The translations under genes and the position numbers were made by a program. A stretch of DNA of 64,000 nt from Narthecium ossifragum. Its lineage: Eukaryota; Streptophyta; Magnoliopsida; Dioscoreales; Nartheciaceae. The stretch is from contig OY986971.1 in assembly GCA_963920575.1 (NCBI GenBank), positions 16,482,492-16,546,491 on the forward strand, read 5' to 3'. Position 1 is the first letter of the stretch. Each line of letters opens with the position of its first letter. The notes beneath the pieces are model-generated. The model did no database searches. It saw only the letters and a program-made list of their open reading frames with translations, and was not told the DNA's origin. Below are positions 1-10,880 of this stretch, one piece after another.

Positions 1-474
1 GAGGGTGGTCGCTTGGACACCCGACGAGACACGATTTGTGCTGTTGGGGGATCGATTCTCAGCTGATTCCTTTGCTTATGGTGTGGAAAGGCGTGGCGGT
101 GAGCTATCAGCCTTGTTGGCCAGCCTGTCCCTGTTTGGTTCTAAGGGAGTACAGCAGAGCAGTTTTCCCAGGATAGTGTGTGACTTTACAGACGTGTTTC
201 CCGTGGTGTTGTCGGGGCTTCCACCATCCAGAGAGCAATTTTAATATCGACCTAGTACCAGGTACCGCACCGATCTCTCTCCCAGCTTTCAGGATGGGAG
301 CAGCAGAGCAGAGCGAGTTGAGAACCCAATTGGACGAGCTGAGCAACATAGGCTTCATCCGTCCCAGCATGTCTCCCTGGGGGGCGCCAGTATTGTTCGC
401 AAAGAAAAAGGATGGTACCCATCGACTTTGCATAGACTACAGGCGGCTCAACAGGGTGACGGTGAAGAACAAGC
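1..474 (+). pseudogene. Ty3/gypsy G1 pol, first part: protease-RT linker and start of reverse transcriptase
   Basis: Translation shows the linker with [15 protein letters not shown], then, after a frame change near 225-245, [33 protein letters not shown] and [16 protein letters not shown]. This is the N-terminal fingers region of a chromovirus-type (Tekay/Del-like) RT. Gag and most of the protease lie left of the window. Reading stops around 474, where LTR-A sequence begins. About 80-90 RT residues between NRVTVKNK and the catalytic [10 protein letters not shown] block at 2359 are missing, so the RT is not just interrupted but has lost DNA. Assignment to Ty3/gypsy is firm; the exact lineage is inferred from motif style and the chromodomain-like C-terminus further on. 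Confidence 0.88.
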
Positions 475-2358
475 ATACCCAATCATGGTCACCCCAACGG
501 ACAGGGCACATCCTGGATACACCTAGTGTCGCAGGGTTCCAGCTGCGGTCACCCAAAACGGACTGAGCCCACAGTGGTCACCACTGTTGTGGGGTTCCAG
601 CTATGGTCAGCCAAAACGGACTGGACCCATACTAGTCGCTTCCGTGGGCTCGAACAGACACTGCCTGGGCCGATACTAGCCCCCTCAGCCCCCAAAGAAC
701 AGAAACTGACACCGGTTGCACCCTCAACTCCCGGCTCGAGGCCGACACGACCTCTAAATCATCGATCAATATGTATTCAAGTCATCTAAGCCTATCATCG
801 ATATCGACTGAATACTACAATCCAACCTGGACCTTACGACACGCCATGGTCCTAGAGCTAAATCCGAGCTACCCGAAAGCCCCGGATCGGCGATCAACCC
901 ATCGCCCACACCCTATTCTTATGCATCTAATGCACAACAGAAATGCAACTTATGATCATACGTAAGTAAGAGATAAGCATGCAACAGTATAACAAAGCAA
1001 CACACAAGTCCAACTGGATCGCTGTAGCGGTACTACCAACCGCTGCCAGCCAATCCGCAGTGAGTCCCGGCATTACGACGGTACCGTGACCGTCAACCAC
1101 GTCCTACAACGGGAAGCAACCCTAAAAACTCAGATGAACATATAATATAATATTATATATTCAGAACATATAATATTATTAAAAACACCAACATCCTCTA
1201 ATTAGGAGTTAAGTGACCTTGTCGATCCAACGTCCAAACGACGTCGAATTCAAGATCCACTAAACATGCTGGGATTAACATATCCAAAACCGGGAAACAT
1301 CCGACGGCTAGATTACCCGGAAAACACTAATCAAAACCACTAATCTCACTGATTACCTTTAATTGATTCAACGCAGCCCATCCGTAAGAAATTCATAACA
1401 AATCATAGGAAAATCAAAACATTATGAAACCAGTTGGGTCTGAGAGTAGATTCAAAGATCTACAACTCTCATGTTCATCTTAAACCAAGACCATGCATGT
1501 ATAGACCGAAAAACACGCCGTAAACCGGCTATTCTTCAAGAACAGAAAAACCTACTAAAATTGCAATCAAATCTTATAAAACTTACAATAGAAATTAAGC
1601 TAAACAAGAGGCACCCAACCACACCAAGAAGACCTAGATCTACCGGCTAGATTAAGAGAAAACCCCTTATTAACCCACGTAGGTAGAAACCTACCGTAAC
1701 GCAAACCTCGGCTGAATCCCCGCACTACGAGCACCAAACCGGCTTCAAACCAAGCCACGGATCTTCTTCTCACTGCCACGAATCCAACGAGCCTTCAAGC
1801 ATCCAAAACGATGGCCGGAAGAGGGAGAACGGAGGGGAAGAAGGTGGCTGCCGGAAACAGAGAAAACAGGGCCGCGGGAAGAAGAAGGAAGAAGGAGAAG
1901 GAAGAAGAAGGAGAAGAGGAAGAAGGAGAAAGAAAAGTTAGGGAAGGGGAAGAAGAAGAGGATAAGGGAGAGGAGAGAAGATTTTTCTTCTCTCCCTCTG
2001 ACAGTGGAGAGCGATGGCCAACGGCGGCCGTCCTCTCAAAATCCACCGCCAAGACTTTTCGGCACAGGAAGATCGATCTTCTTTTCAAGGAAGATCGATC
2101 TCCTTAGCAAGGAAGATCGATCACCTTTGCCCAGAAACTCAAACTTTGGCTAAAACACAAACCCAAGCTCGGATCTTCCGATCCCGGGTCCACCTAACCG
2201 TTCTAATCAAACATTAACACAAACACGGTCAGTGTGTGCACCCGTGAGTGTGAAAAAAACCGACAAGGTATAATTTACCAAATTACCTTTGAAGTCTACA
2301 ACGAGCCACGGGCTCGACCCAGGCGGTCGACCCAAGAGTAGAGGGACAAGTCCTCACA
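475..2358 (-). mobile_element. LTR-A copy A1, truncated, inside G1 reverse transcriptase
   Basis: The stretch matches the other LTR-A copies (for example 30700-32755): the blocks ACCCCAACGGAC, CTCCCGGCTCGAGGCCGACA, the AT-rich palindromic ATAATATTATAT block near 1141-1180, a GA-rich purine block 1811-1980, three AAGATCGATC words at 2066-2134, and the terminal GGGACAAGTCCTCACA. The right end is the normal LTR terminus. The left end lacks the first several hundred bp (no TGTCGCGCCCC start). The left junction sits at CATACCCAATCATGG, close to the LTR-A4/A6-type CATATCCAACCATGG, so microhomology may have guided the deletion. Orientation is given relative to G1 coding direction (opposite). The small ORFs in it, such as the lysine/glutamate-rich one at 1811-2107, are purine-repeat artefacts. 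Confidence 0.85.
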
Positions 2359-4679
2359 GTGTTCGTCGACGACATTCTGATCTATTCTCGATCAGAGGAG
2401 GAGCACGGGCGACACTTGGCGATAGTGTTGTAGCTACTTCGGGAGCATCAGCTATATGCCAAGGCTTCCAAGTGTGTGAGTTCTGGCTTGCACAGGTGGG
2501 ATTTCTTGGACACGTTGTGTCGGCAGCAGGGATCTCAGTTGACCCGGCCAAGGTCGAGGCAGTTGTACAGTGGCAGAGACCGAGGACAGTGTTTGAGGTC
2601 CGCAGTTTCCTAGACCTGGCGGGATACTACAGACGGTTCGTGCGGGACTTGTCCAGAGTTGCCGGACCGATGACCAGACTGACACAGAAGGTCATCCCGT
2701 TCATGTGGGATGATGCTTGTGAGCGAACCTTTGTGGAGCTGAGGACGAGGTTGACCAGTGCGCCGGTGCTGATCGTCCCCGAGCGAGGCGTTGGTTAGAG
2801 TGTCTACTGTGACGCCAGCGGTGAGGGTTTGGGGTGTGTCCTCATGCAGGAGAGACACGTAGTTGCTTATAGTTCTTGTCAACTGAAGAACCATGAGAGA
2901 AACTACCCGACCCATGACTTGGAGTAAGTAGCAGTGGTCTTTACCCTGAAGACCTGGCGTCATTACCTCTATGATGAGAAGTTCTCTGTCTTCTTGAACC
3001 ATAAGAGTTTGAGGCACGTTTTCACCCAATGTGACCTCAACCAGAGGCAGCGACGCTGGATCGAGCTACTGTAGGACTATGACTTTGTGTTGCATTACCA
3101 TCCTGGTAAGGCAAACGTCATAGCAGACACGCTGAGCAGACATGTCAAAGACACCAAGCAAGAGTGGCAGGGTTATCAGCGCGGCACTGGCAGGCACAGG
3201 AGATAGCGGGCCGGTTGGGGCTCGAGTTTGAGGATTAGGGATCCAGCAGCTACCTCTACACAGTGCATAGTATGCCAGTGGTCCTGGCCAGAATGATAGA
3301 GGCATAACACATTGATGCAGAGCTCGAGGAGTTGCACACGTCAGCAGGCACGGAGGGCGCACACGAGGACTGGACAGTATCGTCAGACTGAGGGCTACGA
3401 TTCAGAGGCAGAGTACAGGTTCTAGCAGATCCAGTTCTACGAGACGACGTCCTACGAGAGTTCCATCACTCTCGTTTTGCAGTTCATCCCAGGGGCACCA
3501 AGATATATCAGGACCTGCGGTGGCAGTGACGGAGTTCGCATCATGCTGCCTTACCTGTCAGAAGGGCAAGGCAGAGCGCAAGCAAACTCCAGGGTTACCT
3601 CAGCCCCTTCCACTGGCTGAGTGGAAGTGGGAGCACATCACGATGGACTTCGTGACCTGGTTACCGAGATCTCGTAGGGGGAATGACGCGAATTGGGTCA
3701 TCGTTGATCGATTGACCAAATCGGCGCACTTCCTGCCTATGCGGACTATAGACTCGACAGACAGGTTGGGCAGTTTGTACGTTAGAGAGGTGGTCAGACT
3801 ACACGGAGTTCCAGTGTCCATAGTATCAGACCATGACCCCAGGTTCACTAGCAGGTTCTGGCAAGGCTTTCAGGAGGCAGTTGGCACACTCCTGAGTTTC
3901 AGTACAACATTCCATCCGCAGACAGACGGGTAGTCAGAGCGGACAATCTAAATCTTAGAGGACATGCTGAGAGCATGTGTTCTCGATGTCGGAAGCAGCT
4001 GGGAGGAGCACGTTCTCTCGGTGGAGTTCACCTACAACAACAGCTACCAGTCTAGTCTTGGAGTAGCACCTTTCGGGGCGTTGTACGGTAGGTCGTGTCG
4101 TTCCCCAGTGTGCTGGATAGAGGTTGGAGAGGCAACAATCACCGGTCCAGACATCGTCAGGCGGTCATCAGAGAGGCTAGTGCAGATCAGGAAGAGACTT
4201 TTGACGGCTCAGAGCCGGCAGAAGAGTTTGCAGTCGGTGACAGAGTGTTCTTGTGAGCATCACCGTACAGAGGGTCCATCAGATTTGGCAGGGGTGGTAA
4301 GTTGGCGCCGAGGTTTGTCGGGCCATTCGAGATCCTATAGAGGATCGGCGAGGTAGCTTACCGCCTGGATCTTCCTCAGCACATGTCAGTTGTACATCCG
4401 ACTTTTCGCGTGTCGATACTGAGGAAGTATAACCCGGACCCATCTCATGTCATCAAGGTGGATGACATCGAGCTTGAGGCAGACGCGACATTCGTTGAGC
4501 AGCCAGTTCAGGTACTTGACCGGAAGGATCAAGTCTTGCGGGGCAAGATGATTCCCTTGGTGAAGGTACTGTGGGGGCACAAAGGCACCGAGGAGATGAC
4601 CTGGGAGTGCGAGGCGCGCATGCGGCAGGAGTTTTCGCAGTTGTTTCCTTCTCGAGCTAGCTTTTGTCCTGTCTTCTAG
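2359..4679 (+). pseudogene. Ty3/gypsy G1 pol, second part: RT palm, RNase H, integrase, chromodomain-like tail
   Basis: In order: [11 protein letters not shown] (RT catalytic motif, first codons right after the LTR-A1 end); [17 protein letters not shown] and [15 protein letters not shown] (RT thumb); RNase H with YDASGEG-like and FLNHKSL blocks near 2800-3060; HYHPGKANVIADTLSR near 3093-3137; an HHCC-like zinc finger near 3460-3560; integrase core WEHITMDFVTWLP, VSIVSDHDPRFTS and the TDG.SER block (catalytic D, D, E all visible) at 3520-3960; and a C-terminal VPLVKVLW-type block with EEMTWECEARMR at 4560-4640, the chromodomain-derived end of Tekay/Del-like elements. It is dead: frame changes near 2380, stops near 2924, 3072 and 3931, and others. 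Several stops sit where glutamine (CAG/CAA) is expected. Confidence 0.9.
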
Positions 4680-4753
4680 TGTAGCTGCTTTGTTGTTTCC
4701 GAGCCCTACCTTTATCGAATCTCAGGGTGAGATTTCCTTTAAGGGTATTAGGA

Positions 4754-5415
4754 TGTAAGGACCTACCCCTCTACTCCAGGGTCCACCGTTTGGGTCGGGC
4801 CCGTGGCTCGTTGTGAGTCAGCAGTGTGGTTTCCTGCTTACTGAGCGTGACCCATCATGGGACCAGTCCTTCTGGAAGATCATGATCATGGACCTCAGGG
4901 ACACGCGGTGGGGTTATGGGGCCCCTGCATACACCTAGGCCTTGCTTGGGGGTGACGCTGTTGCATTGCCCTCTTCCTTCTGTGTGTCGTACTGTAGTTT
5001 CCCTGCTGAGCTTAGTGCTCATTCCTACCCGGGCTGTATTTTGCAGGTGCATGCGTTAGCTCCTCTTCGATGGCCCCTACCGGGCAGTTAGTCGGTGGTG
5101 TGGTGCTGCCTGGTGGAGTCTAAGAAGCGGTGATATGTTTTTCCACAACCCCTTTATAGTTAGTCTCCTACAGGAGAGTATTCATGTTTGTACTTGATCT
5201 TTCCCTCTTCGAGGTTTTGTATATTACACTTTGGGTTTTGTAATCTTTAAGCTTGAGGTTTCTAAATCTTCAATTTGTAATTGAGGGCTTTTTGATGAAT
5301 TGTTTAGGGAGACCTTTAGGTTAGAGGGAACCCTCGCCAATATTTTTTTCGTAGTTGTTAGGTTCCGGTTCACATCGCCCGACCCGGTTGGGCTTTCGCG
5401 GGTCAAGCCGCGACA
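4754..5415 (+). mobile_element. 3' LTR of G1 (LTR-A family, internally deleted)
   Basis: Begins TGTAAGGACCTACCCCTCTA and ends GGGTCAAGCCGCGACA, the reverse complement of LTR-A ends elsewhere. It is preceded by a degenerate purine tract (AAGGGTATTAGGATG, 4741-4755) as expected for a polypurine tract. At 662 bp it is far shorter than the 2.35-2.58 kb of A4-A8; the middle (AT-rich, purine and GATC-array part) is absent, while both outer parts align with, for example, 22964-23400 and 25100-25308 on the other strand. This LTR ties the solo LTR-A copies to the G1 gypsy family. Confidence 0.82.
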
Positions 5416-6378
5416 GCTACTCTACGGCACACTGAAGGGAGGAAAACAACAACTGTGTTGTCTCTCTGCCTAAGTCTAAGGAATGTCAAGGTTCCCATAA
5501 CCCTATCGATGTCCCAAGGGCTCCTATCATGAAACCTCTCTCCTGAACATGTTACCAGGAGGCCACGGAACACACTAACATGCAGAATCATCCTTACCCA
5601 AGCAGGATTCTCATGCCTTGGGGACCCACATCGGGAACGCATCGACATCCATTCTTAGCACTTGGCCTTGGAGAAACAACACGACCTCTAAACCTCAATA
5701 ATAATATAATATTCCAGTCCGACTACTTAATAATCCTCGAATGATACAGAGATTCAACATATCAATCACGCCCTAATCCTTGCTACCCAGCCATGGTCCG
5801 AGAGCTAGATTCGAGCTACCTGAGAGCCTATTCACCTACGCCCTAACCTTATGCTCTAGTGCAAACAAGATAGATGCAATGCTTACACACACATCAAAAG
5901 GAAATAAGACATGCAATAATGTGTCAAGCAATATACATGTCTAGGCATAGCCTATGGCTCGCCAAGGGGTAAACATGCATAAAGCAGATAAACGTCTAAA
6001 CTACAACAATACAATAATATAATGGCGCCCACGGGCCATAAACAAAGGACAACACATTTCAATTTACATTTCGGCATTACGACAACACCCACAGCCGTCA
6101 ATCACAATTTCTAGAAAGAGGCACACCCCCGGCCACACAATCACAACAACAACAACAATAAATATCTATTATATAAGGAAGGGCGGTTTTTGAAATGTCT
6201 CAACTATAAGACATAAAACACGGTCCAGATTTGTTTAAAAAAAGATCTAACAGTTGAGATTTCATCATCAGATTTCATATTCCCAACCCAAAAAAAATTC
6301 CCGCCTAGACTCCCGCCCAAACTTTCTATCCGCCCCACCTAATTCTAGCTGAACATATGAGAGAGAGAGACAGAGAGA

Positions 6379-6406
6379 GGGGGGGGGGGGGGGGGGGGGG
6401 GGGGGG
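6379..6406 (+). repeat. Homopolymer of 28 G after a (GA)n run
   Basis: GAGAGAGAGACAGAGAGA at 6360-6378 runs straight into 28 consecutive G, then a C-rich CCCCCATCCCC stretch at 6433-6490. The G run and C run could pair or form a G-quadruplex. ORFs through this segment (glycine or proline runs) are composition artefacts. Exact G count may be an assembly or polymerase-slippage value. Confidence 0.9.
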
Positions 6407-6550
6407 ATGGGATGTGACTGAAGAACCAGCCATCCCCCTCTACTCATCCCCCATCCCCCATCCCCCTCTACTATTCCCCCATCCCCCTCTCCGCCATCCC
6501 TTTCTCTCCCTCTCAGTCGACCTCGCCCACGCTGTCGACCTTGCCCGCCG

Positions 6551-6720
6551 TTGGCCACGCCCAACCCAAGAGGAGCTCCCCGCGCCGCCGTCGACCTCGC
6601 TCCACGCTATCGGCCACGCCCAACCCACCTCCGCCTGGCCGTTGGGGACCGCCAGGGTCACATCGCCATCTGGGACTTCCGATCCCGCCAGGTCCGCCAG
6701 CCCTTTTCTCCTCTCCCTCC
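6551..6720 (+). pseudogene. Captured fragment of a WD40 protein first exon (WDR11-like)
   Basis: The frame starting at 6551 contains HLRLAVGDRQGHIAIWDFRS (6626-6685), a WD40 blade strand resembling the 5' exon of plant WDR11-type proteins, where a similar 'LAAADRQGRIA..D' segment follows a proline/serine-rich leader. The GC-rich, proline-rich surroundings (6500-6900) fit a captured first exon. The reading frame runs on as low-complexity sequence without further WD repeats, so only one blade is present. The WDR11 assignment is by memory of the family pattern and is tentative; a WD40 origin is more secure. Confidence 0.5.
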
Positions 6721-7278
6721 TCCTCTCCGTCGGTCATCGCGGCCGCTTCCGGCCCCACCCATCCCCCATCCCCCCTCTCACTCTTTGTCTCCCCACGCCG
6801 TCGACTTCACCCCGAGCATCGAAGGCGAGCTTGGCGACGGCGTCGAAGCGGTCGAGGGCGTTGGTGGGCGGTCGAGGGTGTTGGCTGATTTGAATCCAAC
6901 GATGAAAAGTTTAGGACACATCAGAGGCAGGAGGTTACGCGATCCTCTTATCCCCACTTCCCCGAAAGCCCATTCCCCGATCCACGGATCCCCCGCCTCC
7001 CGCGACGCTACTTTCACTGGAACAGATTGGTGCGTCGCATAGTACACCGGGGGAGCACATTCGTCGTGGTGATCTCCGGAGAGACCGTCGCAAGGCCTCA
7101 CCTAGATAGCATCCTCCAGGTATCTCGATTCTTTTCTTCTTTTTTTTTTTGCCCGATTTCATGGTAGAAACACTAGCATACCTCTCTCTCTCAGAGATTA
7201 ATGATGAAGATGGCTTCTGTGTGATCCAAATAGCAGCAACAACAGCAACTCTAATGTTGTTGTCATCGTGTCTTCCAG

Positions 7279-7345
7279 CATTAATGAGTATCGCGCTCTT
7301 GAGATGCCAAAGTTTTGGTTCCTTGCTGAGGTCTACAATAGAGAG
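7279..7345 (+). other. Candidate captured exon (unassigned)
   Basis: Bounded by TCTTCCAG upstream and GTAGAA downstream. One frame is open throughout, with a protein-like composition (INEYRALEMPKFWFLAEVYN). No family is recognised. A second AG/GT-bounded open stretch follows at 7436-7508 (VIVLPSSIVARIGGAQRS), but the phases of the two do not join directly, so a piece may be missing or they may be chance. Confidence 0.35.
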
Positions 7346-9890
7346 GTAGAATGATCAATTTAGATTACAGAATAATTTGCTTCCAAATTCTAAGTTTATT
7401 GCTTCATAGTTTTGACTCCTCTGTTCTTTGACCAGTAATTGTTCTTCCCAGCAGCATCGTAGCTCGAATTGGAGGAGCCCAAAGATCCTGCATTCGAAAC
7501 AAACTTTGGTATGATTTCATGATTTTTCGTTCAAATTTTGACAATAAGTATGGATTTCCCTCTGCAATTTTTGTGATATTGTTTGAGGTATCTTCCGCAT
7601 TGATGCAAATCAAAGTTAGGTCGAGCTTTGATGATTTCCATGCAAATTTATACATTCTGTTTCAATTAGGATCTCTTTCCCATAGAATCGACATTGGCCT
7701 CTCATATTGTTGAATAGATGTTTTCTCCTTACATTGAGCTTTTAGAATCTATTGAATGTTATCATGCTGAAATTGTAATGCTTTGATGCAAATTCTGGTC
7801 GTTTGAGATGCAGCATTGCTTTAATTTTGTCTATCTATATGTGCGGATTATTGACATAGTTGCCTTTTAGATTTGAGCTATTTCGCTATACTTGGACAGG
7901 AGTAGAATTACATCCATGAGCAAGCAAGCATTGATATATAGCTTTGTGGCAAAGGGCGCCATTGTTCTTGCATAGTATACATCCTTCTATGGGAATTTTT
8001 GCACCATTGCAGTCCAATGCTTGCAAAATCTGCCCCCGAATAGTAGGAAGTTCACCTACTCATGTGACGGTCATACATTCAACTTCCTATTGGACAGAGG
8101 ATTTAGTATGAATTCTATTGAGTTTTATTGCAGTTGTTGATACTTGCCTAGAAGTTTCTTTGTTTCCTATTGAATGCTTCTTGGATGGGTTTCTTTGTTT
8201 CCTATTGATCTACTTTAGTTTTTTTTTTATCTAAAGCTTTATTTTTTTTGGTCTACCTAATTTCAGCTATTAGCTTTAGTTTCTCTTTAATTGCCCATGA
8301 GCACTTATTTTTACGTGGGGTTTACCCTCTTACAATAATAATAATAATAATGAGTGCCATACATGGATTTCTACGTTGTGATCATGTGAGCTGCAAGTGC
8401 CTTTCCTCTTTATCTCTTTTGCCTAAGTAATTTTATGTTGTGAGATATGTTTTTAATTCTAATTCAATTCATGAATCGGTTTTGCCAACCTATTTTCTTT
8501 GTCAGAGGATGGATATCATCTAATAAAATTTTGGTATTTTTCTCTGCATATCATGAACTGCTATTAATGCATTAGTTGAACCTTTTCATACTACTTTTGA
8601 GGTATAATCCTTGGCCTTTATACTAATCTATTTGAAGAATATCTAATGAGTTCATTTGTTAGCAATTTGTTTAGTACAGTATCAAAACTTGACATGTGGG
8701 GCACCAAGGCAACTGAAATTGACATGTCAGAAGGGTTTCTCTGGTTGTCATAGGATATTGAATTCCAATCTATAAATACTTCATTGGTATTCATGGATTG
8801 TGTGCGATTTGGATAATAGGAAGTATGTTTGTGCTTTTTAAGTGTTGGATAATGCGAGTTAGGTGTATGAGTTTGATCTTTTTTTTTCTGTTTTTTAAAA
8901 TCTATTTTGCTTCTTTTTTAATGTTTGATTGGTTGTTGTGTCTTCATGTTTAAATTTTGGATTAAGATGCAAGCTTTTTACTTCATGGATTTATGGGTTT
9001 GTTTTTCATGCTTTGCGTCTTATGTTTTGTGCATTTAGATGAAATGGGTGTAGATCTTTAATGTTTGCTTAGCTCTGGAACACCTTCATTGAAGCTAGGC
9101 TTGGAATGTTTAGATCTTTGGTTTAGCATTGTTTGTTGCAGATATGGTGTCGTTCTAAGTGATTCCTGGTTTGAAAATTTTGATTGTTGTTGCCTTCTTG
9201 AGGGCATTGATATAGACCTAGGACTGGGAATGTGGAAGCTTTTTATTTGCTTTTTTGTATTGGTGTATTATTTAACTATGGACACCAAGCTGGAAAAGGT
9301 TTCGAACAGATGAGAGGCTATTAGATTTTACTACTCTTTTCCAAAAGTTTTGATCAGAATAAAATTTCCATGCAGAGAATTTTTTAATCATGTCTTTCAC
9401 CTAATAGAATAATAATTTTATTTCATTATTTAGTCATGTGTCATTATGGATATAGTTGGAATATTCTATTACCTTGCTAAAGAGAGATTTTTGGGTCAGC
9501 TATAATCATACAGTAGTTTTGAGATTGGTTGTCTTTAATAGCAACATTCTTTGTTAGCCTAAAGATACTAATGCTATTGGGAGGATGTTAAAAAATATTG
9601 TCGACTTCGGAATGCTAAAAAAAAATTCTTGGGTTAAGCAATGGCAAATTAATTGAACAAGCCATGTAAATGGTGGACTTCCGTATTTGCGTAAGCTATG
9701 GAAAATTAATTGAAAATATTAACTGAATGAAGTTTGGGAAGTTTGAGATATAATATGCTTACTACTGTATGATTGAAAATAGAAAGTAATCAAGAACTGA
9801 TAATATAATATGTCTACTACTGTATGAATGAGAAGAGGGATGTGATAACTTCTACTGCATGTTGGACTGCAATGGTGTTTGTGCTTGCAG

Positions 9891-9949
9891 GGGATTCTTG
9901 GCTTATGGGCCCTCTAAGGTTTCTTAAACTCTATGGAGATCCCTGCTTG
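9891..9949 (+). pseudogene. Captured exon of an omega-3 fatty-acid desaturase (FAD3/FAD7/FAD8-like), upstream piece
   Basis: Acceptor TTGCAG precedes it and donor GTAAGT follows. The frame reads GPLRFLKLYGDPCL, which corresponds to the 'GPxQxLKLYGVPYW' segment that precedes the third histidine region in plant omega-3 desaturases. It lies 105 bp before the HHHG exon at 10055, in the gene order and with the intron expected for that family. It is a remnant: V-P-Y-W has become D-P-C-L. No other desaturase exons were recognised in the Helitron. Confidence 0.62.
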
Positions 9950-10054
9950 GTAAGTTAATTTTATACCTTTCATTCTTGATGCTTAGGCTTCATAGATATT
10001 GTTCTGGAAGTCTTTCGATTATGATGTTTGCAATGAACTTTATTTGGGATGCAG

Positions 10055-10121
10055 ATTTTTGTGATGTGGCTGGACCTTGCATCACCATGGAGGTGATAAG
10101 CTTCCATGGTATCGAGGGAAG
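10055..10121 (+). pseudogene. Captured omega-3 fatty-acid desaturase exon with histidine box
   Basis: Acceptor GATGCAG precedes and donor GTATGT follows. It starts with IFVMWLDL and ends with HHHGGDKLPWYRGK in a second frame, the two halves of the conserved 'IFVMWLD.VTYLHHHG..DKLPWYRGK' exon of omega-3 desaturases. The V-T-Y-L codons between are lost, which shifts the frame and destroys any product. The exon ends coincide with known intron positions as I recall them. With 9891-9949 this shows that two consecutive exons and their intron were captured as genomic DNA, not from mRNA. Confidence 0.75.
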
Positions 10122-10569
10122 GTATGTAACCATACCAAATTTTTAAAAAATTCCATAATCTCTGAGCAACGATTGTGAAGAATATTTTTTATACCTGGAT
10201 TCTGAAGCATTTTCCTTTGGAATCTTTTCTAGTGTGGCTTTCGGCCTTTTAAGTTGTGGTAGATATGAATTAGGCCCTCTGTAACCAGGTATAGGCTAGC
10301 TTGAAGTTTACAAAACTTGGATTGGCCTTTTTCTGCATGAGCATTAACTGCTTAAGCAACAAGTCATGTTTTCCTTCATGTGAGCCAGCTTTCAAGTTTG
10401 GTTGGTTCCCTTTGCACCAAGTGATTAAGCAATTGCTCACTTATTACTTCAAGCCTTCATGCATCAAGGTTGTGCCGCATATTGTACCTGATTTTGTGTG
10501 AAAAAGGGCTAAGCTTATGACAATTATACTTCGGAGAAGGTCTGTGCATATGGTAATTTTGGAACTGTT

Positions 10570-10880
10570 TGTGTGGATTGTGGAGCAATGTTTGCCACGG
10601 GGATAATGTTAGCCCATTTTTTTAGTGATTAAATTTCTGTATTTGAAAAATGTTGTAGAATTATCTCAATCGTGATAAGTAGCTTGATGAATGTAATAGT
10701 TTTTTCATGGTGATTTCTCCATCGTGATAAGTAGCTTGATGAATGTAATTGAATGTAATAGTTTTTTATTTGTCTTCTTCATGATAGCTATATGAATTGC
10801 TGCAGTTATGGTTTGTGGGGACAAGGTTTGCCCCGGGGACAATGTTCGCCCCTTTTATAGCTTTAATTTTTATATTTCAT
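10570..10880 (+). repeat. Local tandem duplications at the Helitron 3' side
   Basis: The block ATCGTGATAAGTAGCTTGAT followed by GAATGTAATAGTTTTTT occurs at 10669-10706 and 10720-10767. A larger block with the words 'GGGGATAATGTTAGCCC' (10598-10616) and 'GGGGACAATGTTCGCCC' (10837-10853) is also duplicated in diverged form. These lie within 400 bp of the Helitron terminus and carry no gene. Confidence 0.7.

Noticed and set aside
6357..7042. Long overlapping ORFs rich in Gly, Pro and Arg (several frames)
   Set aside because: They run through the G28 and C-rich tracts and are composition artefacts; only the short WD40-like segment was kept.
8248..9313. Short ORFs of 60-82 codons in the Helitron interior
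   Set aside because: AT-rich intron-like DNA, no domains, no splice-consistent frames.
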